From Alphaproteobacteria bacterium (GTDB taxonomy: Bacteria; Pseudomonadota; Alphaproteobacteria; UBA8366), in contig JABJCS010000622.1 in NCBI GenBank assembly GCA_018665505.1, positions 1 to 7,633 on the forward strand: 7,633 bases of DNA. The letters are read 5' to 3'. The notes under the pieces were generated by a model that saw nothing but the letters and a program-made list of their open reading frames with translations, did not search any database and was not told where the DNA came from. Both the position numbers and the translations under genes were made by a program. Position 1 is the first letter of the stretch. Each line of letters opens with the position of its first letter. This document shows positions 1 through 5,511 of the stretch, piece after piece.

Positions 1-2192
1 AAACAAGGAATTTCCAGGATTTCCGTCGAAAACGACGGCAGATCGTCGGCGCGCGGCATCGCGCAATCCATGAAGGAGCCGGTCAGCAATTGCCCCGACT
101 CTGGATCCTTCACGCTCCACTCCAACAATGCCTGTCCCACACCTTGCGCCACGCCGCCGACCAATTGCCCTTCCACAACCATCGGATTGAGGGCGCGACC
201 CACGTCCTGGGCCATCACGTAGCTCTGCAGGGTGACCGCACCGGTCTCAGGGTCCACCTCGACTTCCACGATATGGCAGCCGTTCGGGTATGTCGGCGCG
301 GTCGGATCATAGATATTCTCCACCTCCAGGCCCCGATCCGCGGGTGCACCACTTTCAACGGCCCGCGCGGCGACCTCATACAGCCCAACAGCGCGGTCGG
401 TACCCGTAACGGTATAGGTTGCGTTTTCGTAATTAATGTCGGTTTCCGAAGCTTCCAGCATCTCTGCTGCGATTTCACGCCCCTTTTCGATCAACTCCCC
501 GGCCGCTAGGACCAAGGCGCTGCCGCAGACCGTCATCGAGCGCGACGCCCCCGTTCCCATGCCCCAGGGCGTCTCGTTACTGTCTCCTTGCACGATCTCC
601 ACAATATTCATATCAATATCGAGACAGTCCGCTAACATCTGCGCATAAACCGTCTCATGGGATTGCCCGTTCGACATGGTGCCGATGCGGATGACGATGC
701 GCCCATCCGGCAGGCAAGACACCACCGCGCGGTCCGCGATCCCGGCCCCGCAAGCTTCCAGTAAATTGCCGTAGCCAAGGCCCCGCAGCCGTCCCCGGGC
801 CTCGCTTTCGGCTTTTCGAGCGGCAAACCCGCCGATTTCAGCCATCTTCTCCGCTGTATCCATGATTTCGGCGAAATCGCCGCTGTCGAGGGTCGTTCCG
901 ATAGCGGTTTTGTATGGCATCGCTGAAGCGGGCACGAGATTTCGGCGTCGGATCTCGGCGGGCGTAATGTTCAGCGCTTGGGCGGCTATATCGAGCAACC
1001 GCTCCAGGACAAACGTCACTTCCGGCGCGCCCGCTCCCCGATAGGGGCATGTAGGCATATTATGAGTGTGAATCGCCCGGATATCGTAGTCGACAGCGGG
1101 GAAATGATAGACGCTCGTGCCCATGGTGCGCCACATATTCGGCGCTGTGGAGCCACGCGGCCCCAAATAGGCGCCGAGATCGGCCAAAGCCTGTACCCGG
1201 TACCCCTGTATCCGACCCTCCGCATCAAACGCCATCTCCGCATCCGCCGATTGACCCCGGCCTTGATAGTCAGCCAAGAACACCTCACTCCGGCTCGCCA
1301 ACCAGCGCACGGGCCGGTTCAGCTTTTTCGCGGCCCACAGGACCAAGGCTTGTTCCGGATAGAGCGGGTTCTTCGCGCCGAAACCACCGCCCACATCCTT
1401 CACAACGGCCCGTACCCTGTCCTCCGGCAGATGGAATATGTCGCGCGCCAACGCCCGCGCCACGGTTTGCGGCTTACCTGCTGCCGCATGCAAGGTATAC
1501 CGCGCCTCGACTGTATCCCAGAGTCCGATATATCCTCGTGTTTCCAATGGGTTCTGGACCAATCTTCCATTTTCAGATGAAAGTCGAAATACATGCGCCG
1601 CGCCGTCTATGGCCCGTGCTGTCGCGTCCGCGTCGCCAACCCGAAAGCCAAAACACTTATTGCCGGGCGATTGTGCCCAAAGTTGTTGCGAATTCGGAAC
1701 AACTGCGTCGCGAACATCCATCAAAGGGTCGAGAGGCTCGTAATCGACCGCCACGGCCTCCGCCCCATCTAGGGCCTGTGCGGCCGTCTCCGCGACGACA
1801 ACGGCGAGTGCTTGGCCGAGATAGAGCGCACTTCCGTGCGCCAAAACCGGCTGCGGCTGTCCGATCGAGGGATCGCCCGACGGTGGTTCGGTCGCAACGC
1901 CGGGGGGCCGACGCTCCCACGGCAATCCACCGAGCCCGTCCGCCGCCGCATCCGCGCCGGTCCAAACACCGAGCACGCCCGGCAACGCCAGGGCGGGAGA
2001 GGTTTCAATTCCGAGAATACGCGCATGGGGATAAAGCGAGCGTACGACGGCCATATGAGCCATGCCGTCGAAGGTAAGATCGGCGATGTATCGCCCTTGG
2101 CCCGTCAGCAAGCGGGCATCTTCGACCCGGCGGATGGGTTTGCCTGTGAAACCGTCCAGTTTTGTTGCAAAAACGGAATTAACAGTGGCCAT
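1..2192 (-). CDS. Xanthine/CO-dehydrogenase-family molybdopterin-binding large subunit (partial, C-terminus missing)
   Basis: The frame is open from an ATG at 2192 to the left edge, giving 730 residues without a stop; family members usually have about 750-800, so only the last C-terminal part is missing. The N-terminal a/b hammerhead domain shows RRVEDARLLTGQGRY (about 21-35). The Mo-cofactor part shows VGGGFGAKN (about 267), CPYRGAGAPE (382-391), GMGTGASRS (544-552), GRALNPMVVEGQ (665-676) and GSFMDCAMPRADD near the edge. The 382-391 motif is like the AYRGAGR signature of form II 'CoxL-like' proteins and not the AYxCSFR of true CO dehydrogenase, so CO oxidation is not supported; a purine, aldehyde or N-heterocycle hydroxylase is more likely, substrate unknown. 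The catalytic Glu near the C-terminus lies outside the window. AGGGG (2199-2203) sits six bases before the ATG. The FeS and FAD subunits are not visible; they may lie to the left. The family is certain, the exact role is not. Confidence 0.93.
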   Translation of the reverse strand, partial: MATVNSVFATKLDGFTGKPIRRVEDARLLTGQGRYIADLTFDGMAHMAVVRSLYPHARILGIETSPALALPGVLGVWTGADAAADGLGGLPWERRPPGVATEPPSGDPSIGQPQPVLAHGSALYLGQALAVVVAETAAQALDGAEAVAVDYEPLDPLMDVRDAVVPNSQQLWAQSPGNKCFGFRVGDADATARAIDGAAHVFRLSSENGRLVQNPLETRGYIGLWDTVEARYTLHAAAGKPQTVARALARDIFHLPEDRVRAVVKDVGGGFGAKNPLYPEQALVLWAAKKLNRPVRWLASRSEVFLADYQGRGQSADAEMAFDAEGRIQGYRVQALADLGAYLGPRGSTAPNMWRTMGTSVYHFPAVDYDIRAIHTHNMPTCPYRGAGAPEVTFVLERLLDIAAQALNITPAEIRRRNLVPASAMPYKTAIGTTLDSGDFAEIMDTAEKMAEIGGFAARKAESEARGRLRGLGYGNLLEACGAGIADRAVVSCLPDGRIVIRIGTMSNGQSHETVYAQMLADCLDIDMNIVEIVQGDSNETPWGMGTGASRSMTVCGSALVLAAGELIEKGREIAAEMLEASETDINYENATYTVTGTDRAVGLYEVAARAVESGAPADRGLEVENIYDPTAPTYPNGCHIVEVEVDPETGAVTLQSYVMAQDVGRALNPMVVEGQLVGGVAQGVGQALLEWSVKDPESGQLLTGSFMDCAMPRADDLPSFSTEILEIPC

Positions 2193-2205
2193 CCGCTACC
2201 CCTAC

Positions 2206-2280
2206 CCGTCATTCCCGCGAAGGCGGGAATCCAGTCCGGTCGCGCGATAGTCTGGATTCCCGCCTTCGCGGGAATGACGG
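2206..2280. repeat. Perfect 29-bp inverted repeat with nested hairpins (common dispersed intergenic repeat)
   Basis: The left arm (2206-2234, CCGTCATTCCCGCGAAGGCG then GGAATCCAG) is repeated without mismatch on the opposite strand at 2252-2280, around a 17-nt centre (2235-2251). Each arm is itself a hairpin: ATTCCCGC and GCGGGAAT with a four-base loop (2211-2230 and 2256-2275). This sequence is known as a dispersed repeat in many proteobacterial genomes; read as protein it gives the spurious peptides PAKAGIQ and IPAFAGMT. It fills most of the 116-bp gap between the pyrE stop and the Mo-hydroxylase start and ends two bases before the AGGGG ribosome-binding site of the latter. It has no T-tract, so it is not a standard intrinsic terminator. 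Confidence 0.93.
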
Positions 2281-2308
2281 TGGAGTTGATGGAATCACAA
2301 CGACGCGC

Positions 2309-3007
2309 CTATCCGGTGCCTTCGGAGACCCCGCCATGGGCTTCGGACCAGGCTTTGGGATCGTTGAAGTATTTCTCTACCTCGCCAAGCGTTGCGGTAT
2401 CGAAAAGATTTTCTTCCTTGGCGACGCGGAGCACATCCCACCAGGTCGCGAGATGATGCATGGTCACTCCAGCCTCCTTCAGGATTTCCGGGCCATCCGG
2501 GAAAATATCGTAGTAGAAGATCACGAAAACATGGTCGACGCTGGCGCCCGCATCCCGCAGCGCATTACAGAAATTCACCTTGCTGCGACCGTCTGTCGTC
2601 ATGTCTTCGACCAACAGGATGCGCTGGCCTTCCTCGACCACCCCTTCGATCTGCGCGTTACGCCCGAAGCCTTTCGGCTGTTTGCGGACATATTGCATCG
2701 GCAGCATCATGCGCTCGGCGATCCAAGCGGCAAAAGGAATGCCCGCCGTCTCGCCGCCGGCGACCGCGTCGAACCGCTCAAACCCGGCGTTCTTTAGAAT
2801 TTTCGAGACGCCGAACTCCATCAGGGTTTCCCGCACCCGGGGGAATGAGATCAGGCGGCGACAATCAAGATAGACCGGGCTCGCCCAGCCGGAGGTGAGA
2901 GTAAACGGGTTGTCGGCGTTAAAATTCACCGCCCCCACTTCGACCAGCATTTTCGCGGTCACATCCGCCATCGTCCGTTCGTCGGGAAAAGCGCCTCGCA
3001 TCGCCAT
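2309..3007 (-). CDS. pyrE: Orotate phosphoribosyltransferase
   Basis: The enzyme joins orotate to PRPP to give OMP and pyrophosphate in cytosolic de novo pyrimidine synthesis. The 232 residues match the alphaproteobacterial PyrE form in length and motifs: [18 protein letters not shown] (42-59), [10 protein letters not shown] (84-93), [11 protein letters not shown] (107-117, the mobile Lys loop) and the PRPP loop [14 protein letters not shown] (130-143). Related alphaproteobacterial sequences, as I recall them, read TTDGGSK, so Arg141 in the loop is a small oddity. Three Met codons compete (3007, 3001, 2971); the first is preferred because GAGAGGA at 3015-3021 lies seven bases upstream. An 88-bp gap to the decarboxylase gene upstream holds a possible promoter, so pyrE may have its own transcript. 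Confidence 0.96.
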   Translation of the reverse strand: MAMRGAFPDERTMADVTAKMLVEVGAVNFNADNPFTLTSGWASPVYLDCRRLISFPRVRETLMEFGVSKILKNAGFERFDAVAGGETAGIPFAAWIAERMMLPMQYVRKQPKGFGRNAQIEGVVEEGQRILLVEDMTTDGRSKVNFCNALRDAGASVDHVFVIFYYDIFPDGPEILKEAGVTMHHLATWWDVLRVAKEENLFDTATLGEVEKYFNDPKAWSEAHGGVSEGTG

Positions 3008-3045
3008 GGCCGGGTCCTCTCGTTCTGTCCTTAATCCGTCCTCAG

Positions 3046-3075
3046 CCTATAGGCCGATTCGGCCCCGCTCGCCAA
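3046..3075 (-). promoter_or_regulatory. Candidate pyrE promoter
   Basis: On the minus strand TTGGCG (3070-3075) is followed after 18 bases by TATAGG (3046-3051), with a C directly before it, close to the alphaproteobacterial pattern TTGaC and CTATAt. This would give a leader of roughly 30 bases before the ATG at 3007. The spacer and -10 overlap two palindromes, GCCTATAGGC (3045-3054) and GGCCGATTCGGCC (3052-3064), which could be regulatory or chance. Motif reading only. Confidence 0.3.
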
Positions 3076-3095
3076 GACCTCACCATCAAGAGCGC

Positions 3096-4085
3096 TTATA
3101 CCTTCGCGAGCTCGAAGGTCGAGGGCGCGAACAGATCTTCCGCTGTGAGGAGCCTGGCCGTCAGCCCCTGATCGAACGAATAGCGGCACATGGCTTCAAT
3201 CTCGGCGGCATTCGCCTTCACACCATATGGCCAGTAATCGTCCCCCATCAGCGCCTTTGCCGCCTCATACTCGTCAACCGGCCATGGCAAGGTGGTGAAC
3301 AAATGCCCGACCTTCGCCAGATTCAGATAACAAATCTGCTTCGCCTCAATGAAGGCGTTCAGCACGTTGACCGGCAACCACGGATGCTGCTCGACGAGGC
3401 TGCGGCGGATGCCGACGATATGCATGATCGGGAACAGCCCGGATTTCTTATAGAACGCCTCCTCCGCGCTGCGATAATCGGGGAAGAGGCGATCCACCTT
3501 ATCGTTCCGCCCGAAGCACGAGGGCGCGCGCGCACTCATCATCGCGTCGATCTCCCCCGTATCCAACATCTCCGAGAGCGTTCGGTCGGGGGGAATCGTC
3601 TCCAGATGCACCCCATCAGGCAGGGTGAGATTAAGGTTCGGAATTTTCCCGCCTTCCTCGAGCCCGCCATCCCGCCAGCTCATGTCGCTCGGCAGGACGC
3701 CGTATTCGTCCTCCAACATACCGCGCACCCAAAGCGCCGCCGTCATCTGATATTCCGGCACGCCGACGACCTTGCCCTTCAAATCTTCCGGCCGCTCGAT
3801 CCCCTTATCGGTCCGAATATAGACCGAGGAATGCCGGAACATCCGCGAGAGAAACGCGGGTATCCCCACATAGGGGCTGCCGTCCTTGGAGACCTGGTTC
3901 ATGTAGCTCGACATGGAAAGTTCGGTGATATCGAACTCCTGGAACTTAAAAGCCCTGTGGAACGCCTCTTCGGGCGACATCGCCGTCGGCACGATCTCAC
4001 ACCCAGCGACCCGAACCTTCTCCTCGAAAATCGCCCGCGTGCGGTCGTAATCAACACAGGAAAGACTAAGCGTGAGACGGGCCAT
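3096..4085 (-). CDS. 4,5-dihydroxyphthalate-decarboxylase-like protein
   Basis: The 329 residues resemble the family annotated as 4,5-dihydroxyphthalate decarboxylase (Pht5 type), which has the fold of periplasmic solute-binding proteins (NMT1-like) but acts in the cytosol; there is no signal peptide here, and the chain starts MARLTLSLSCVDYDRT. Recognisable blocks are FDITELSMSSYM (51-62), PAFLSRMFRHSSVYIR (76-91), PEDLKGKVVGVPEYQMTAA (99-117), GEIDAMMSARAPSCF (177-191), FPIMHIVGIRRSLVEQHPW (218-236) and DDYWPYGVKAN (282-292). Family members with this annotation occur in many genomes without a phthalate pathway, so the true substrate is open. GGAG at 4095-4098 lies nine bases before the ATG. 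It precedes pyrE in the same direction. A role together with the Mo-hydroxylase further downstream is possible but only inferred from position. Confidence 0.85.
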   Translation of the reverse strand: MARLTLSLSCVDYDRTRAIFEEKVRVAGCEIVPTAMSPEEAFHRAFKFQEFDITELSMSSYMNQVSKDGSPYVGIPAFLSRMFRHSSVYIRTDKGIERPEDLKGKVVGVPEYQMTAALWVRGMLEDEYGVLPSDMSWRDGGLEEGGKIPNLNLTLPDGVHLETIPPDRTLSEMLDTGEIDAMMSARAPSCFGRNDKVDRLFPDYRSAEEAFYKKSGLFPIMHIVGIRRSLVEQHPWLPVNVLNAFIEAKQICYLNLAKVGHLFTTLPWPVDEYEAAKALMGDDYWPYGVKANAAEIEAMCRYSFDQGLTARLLTAEDLFAPSTFELAKV

Positions 4086-4147
4086 GCCGAGGTACTCCGG
4101 GGTAGTGTGGCGGTGTTGGGGAGGGATTTAGGTGCACCTTCGATCCA

Positions 4148-4177
4148 TGACAGGTTGCTTAGTTCAATATCCTGTCA
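4148..4177. repeat. Inverted repeat TGACAGG...CCTGTCA
   Basis: TGACAGG (4148-4154) and CCTGTCA (4171-4177) are perfect inverted 7-mers around a 16-base centre, upstream of the decarboxylase gene. It could be an operator for that gene, a stem in RNA, or part of a mobile-element end, since its right arm lies inside the 19-bp motif that returns at 4696-4714. No T-tract follows on either strand. Confidence 0.55.
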
Positions 4178-4179
4178 CC
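4161..4179 (-). repeat. 19-bp motif, left copy (inverted pair with 4696-4714)
   Basis: Read on the minus strand this is GGTGACAGGATATTGAACT. The copy at 4696-4714 on the plus strand is GGTGACAGGATACTGAATT, identical at 17 of 19 positions. The two face each other about 535 bp apart and enclose most of the AT-richer stretch, as terminal inverted repeats or scattered palindromic elements would. The outer flanks do not match further. Confidence 0.55.
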
Positions 4180-4259
4180 AGGTTACTTTGAATATATGGT
4201 CGCCCAAAGGGCCTTATCTTTTGCGAGTCGTTCGCTCAGCTGTTCGGTCATTGCCGCAC

Positions 4260-4748
4260 TCATTTCATATCTGAAGCTGTTGCTTGAAAGATTTCATTCA
4301 GTTTAGGAGTAAATCGATTCTTGGAACGCGTACCCGGACAGTAGAATCCGCCATGACGATTTTTTCCGATCGTGATATTGTCGGCACGAACGGTGAATCT
4401 CGGCTCCGAAACCCTATAGTTAAAATGTTCGGCCAGAAGCCGACCATTCTCAATTTCAGAATAAGCGTAATGCGTTTCCACTGCCGATGCGCTGCCAAGG
4501 CTTATTGTTCTCGAAGTTCGCTCAATTTGATACTTTGCCGATATGTTTTCGACCCGTCGCGCGGCAACGCATTTGCCTTTATATTCTTTCCGCATGCCCA
4601 ATCCGTTACGGAGGCGAAGTTCCCAACGCTTATAGAACCGTTGACAATGCGGATGGCCTGGCTCCTCGAGCGTATAACGGAAGATTACAAATTTCGGTGA
4701 CAGGATACTGAATTCATCTCGGATTCCACACGCGTTACCCAACTTCAC
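4260..4748 (-). CDS. Hypothetical protein, possibly coupled to brnA
   Basis: I do not recognise this 162-residue ORF. It begins with a GTG whose bases overlap the brnA stop codon (GTGA, 4745-4748), a layout typical of translational coupling, though one such overlap can be chance. A second possible start is the ATG at 4595 (111 residues, beginning MRKEYKGKCVAARRV); this version would exclude the 19-bp repeat motif at 4696-4714, which otherwise is translated as part of the N-terminus (FSILSPKF). The product is basic and soluble, with no membrane segment or known motif; a stretch such as FTVRADNITIGKNRHGGFYC looks protein-like. Codon use is more A/T-ending than in neighbouring genes. An opposite-strand ORF of 138 residues covers the same bases, so coding is not secure. 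It could also be non-coding or decayed DNA. Confidence 0.3.
   Translation of the reverse strand: MKLGNACGIRDEFSILSPKFVIFRYTLEEPGHPHCQRFYKRWELRLRNGLGMRKEYKGKCVAARRVENISAKYQIERTSRTISLGSASAVETHYAYSEIENGRLLAEHFNYRVSEPRFTVRADNITIGKNRHGGFYCPGTRSKNRFTPKLNEIFQATASDMK
4696..4714 (+). repeat. 19-bp motif, right copy (inverted pair with 4161-4179)
   Basis: GGTGACAGGATACTGAATT on the plus strand, the partner of the inverted copy at 4161-4179 with two mismatches. It lies just downstream of the brnA stop, inside the N-terminal part of the unrecognised ORF if the GTG start is used. It may mark the end of a small decayed element; no target duplication was found by eye. Confidence 0.55.
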
Positions 4749-5062
4749 TCGTCACGTCTGTTTTCAACAACACCGCGCAACGCCGCATTAATCCGGGACT
4801 GCCAGCCCTTGCCGCCCGCGCGGAAATGCGCGACCACGTCGGGGTCGAGCCGTAAGGTCACCACTTCCTTCGTCGGCGCCTTTTGCGGGCCGCGTTGACC
4901 GCGCATTCGCTTGACCAGATCGGGTAGGACCTCGCTGGCGGGGCGCATAGCCGCGAGTTCCGCGTCCGTAATGCGGGAGTCCGGGTCGGCGGCAATTCCC
5001 GCTTCGATCTCCGCCACGTCCTCGGGCGTCGGTGGGATATGCGTTTTTTTAAGTTTCGGCAT
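4745..5062 (-). CDS. brnA: BrnA-family antitoxin
   Basis: BrnA antitoxins bind and block the BrnT ribonuclease and, in the known Brucella system, the complex represses its own promoter. The 105 residues start MPKLKKTHIPPTPEDVAEIE, followed by the family-typical IAADPDSRITDAELAAMRPA (23-42) and a C-terminal ribbon-helix-helix-like DNA-binding part, VVTLRLDPDVVAHFRAGGKG (67-86) and WQSRINAALRGVV. The frame is open upstream to a possible start at 5194, but the ATG at 5062 is chosen because it begins the conserved region and has GAGGA at 5071-5075, eight bases before it. It overlaps the 3' end of brnT by 14 bases, as usual for this pair. Its stop overlaps the GTG of a further ORF. Confidence 0.92.
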   Translation of the reverse strand: MPKLKKTHIPPTPEDVAEIEAGIAADPDSRITDAELAAMRPASEVLPDLVKRMRGQRGPQKAPTKEVVTLRLDPDVVAHFRAGGKGWQSRINAALRGVVENRRDE

Positions 5063-5312
5063 ATTGCCGTTCCTCTCTCGGGTTCGCCTTGCGAAGGCTG
5101 ATGATTCGAATCCGCGCCCCGCGATATGTGAAGGCGAGCGCGTGCAATCGACCACCGATATATCCAAGCGCACTCCACCGCATCTCACCGCCACGCGGCG
5201 TTGCCGATATCACCGCCGTGTCCCAATCGAAAGCCTCAATCTCGGCGAAATCCACGCCGTGCTTCGACACGTTGGTGCGGCGCTTGTTTTCGTCCCACTC
5301 GTAGCTAGACAT
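5049..5312 (-). CDS. brnT: BrnT-family ribonuclease toxin
   Basis: BrnT (DUF497) is a small RelE-like ribonuclease that stops translation when free of BrnA. The 87 residues have the full family pattern: YEWDENKRRTNVSKHGVDF (4-22), an acidic linker with FDWDTAV (28-34), GRLHALAFTYRGARIRIIS (54-72) and the C-terminal LRKANPREERQY (73-84). Length is normal and the frame intact, so it is probably functional. The toxin gene comes first and overlaps brnA by 14 bases. No strong ribosome-binding site precedes the ATG; only AAGAAC is found about nine bases away, which may keep toxin synthesis low. Confidence 0.94.
   Translation of the reverse strand: MSSYEWDENKRRTNVSKHGVDFAEIEAFDWDTAVISATPRGGEMRWSALGYIGGRLHALAFTYRGARIRIISLRKANPREERQYAET
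5071..5075 (-). promoter_or_regulatory. Ribosome-binding site of brnA, inside brnT
   Basis: GAGGA on the minus strand lies eight bases before the ATG at 5062 and within the last codons of brnT. It decides between the ATG at 5062 and the longer frame from 5194. Confidence 0.65.
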
Positions 5313-5324
5313 TATAGCGGGTTC

Positions 5325-5348
5325 TTATTTAATTATCATTACAAATAA
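5325..5348. promoter_or_regulatory. Candidate brnTA operator/promoter region
   Basis: Directly upstream of brnT lies a very AT-rich stretch with the inverted 6-mers TTATTT (5325-5330) and AAATAA (5343-5348) around 12 bases. brnTA operons are autoregulated by BrnA-BrnT binding to a palindrome in the promoter, and this is the best candidate here. A TATAAT hexamer spans the brnT start codon itself and is therefore unlikely to be the -10 box. No -35/-10 pair with good spacing could be fixed. Confidence 0.3.
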
Positions 5349-5455
5349 ATATACACTCCCTTGGTTATGGATGGATTTGGCGGATATTCCGCTTCGTTGA
5401 AGAACGAATTCGACCGTCGTCTAGAAGCTTTAGTCAGGGCTTATAATCCCTATAC

Positions 5456-5486
5456 CCTGTCAATTGGATTAGAGATTCGGGACAGG
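5456..5486. repeat. Inverted repeat CCTGTC...GACAGG between brnT and antiporter
   Basis: CCTGTC (5456-5461) and GACAGG (5481-5486) are inverted 6-mers with a 19-base centre, about 25 bases beyond the antiporter stop codon. The core is shared with the CCTGTCA/TGACAGG motifs at 4148-4177 and 4696-4714. A weak stem after the gene end is possible, but there is no T-tract, so it is not called a terminator. Confidence 0.35.
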
Positions 5487-5511
5487 TCTCAACAATCAAC
5501 CGCAAACAGCG

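Larger units (their letters stand above)
4086..4744. other. AT-richer stretch between decarboxylase gene and brnA
   Basis: This roughly 660-bp stretch is visibly richer in A and T than the flanking genes and contains no recognisable protein family. It holds one possible minus-strand gene (4748-4260), an overlapping plus-strand ORF (4284-4700) judged a shadow, and two inverted copies of a 19-bp motif (4161-4179 and 4696-4714). The part 4086-4160 carries the decarboxylase ribosome-binding site and otherwise nothing clear. No terminator with a T-tract was seen. It may be the remains of an acquired or decayed element. Confidence 0.5.

Noticed and set aside
1..2192. Frameshifted or broken Mo-hydroxylase gene
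   Set aside because: No long complete minus-strand ORF is closed in this interval, but the frame from 2192 stays open to the left edge with all motifs in order, so the gene is intact and merely cut by the window.
1812..2456. 214-codon plus-strand ORF containing PAKAGIQ and IPAFAGMT
   Set aside because: It is the antisense of the Mo-hydroxylase start and runs through the dispersed repeat, whose translation gives these well-known spurious peptides.
3045..3064. Palindromes between the decarboxylase gene and pyrE as a terminator
   Set aside because: The stems are short and no T-tract follows on the minus strand; the bases fit a pyrE promoter at least as well.
2895..4274. 459-codon plus-strand ORF
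   Set aside because: It lies opposite the decarboxylase-like gene and the pyrE start, reads as low-complexity Arg/Pro/His-rich sequence and matches no family; it is an antisense shadow of GC-rich coding.
4284..4700. 138-codon plus-strand ORF in the AT-rich stretch
   Set aside because: No recognisable motif and no visible ribosome-binding site; it overlaps the minus-strand ORF that has better context through the brnA overlap. Not excluded completely.
5063..5194. N-terminal extension of brnA
   Set aside because: The extra 44 codons are the brnT gene read in another frame; the conserved BrnA start and ribosome-binding site are at 5062.
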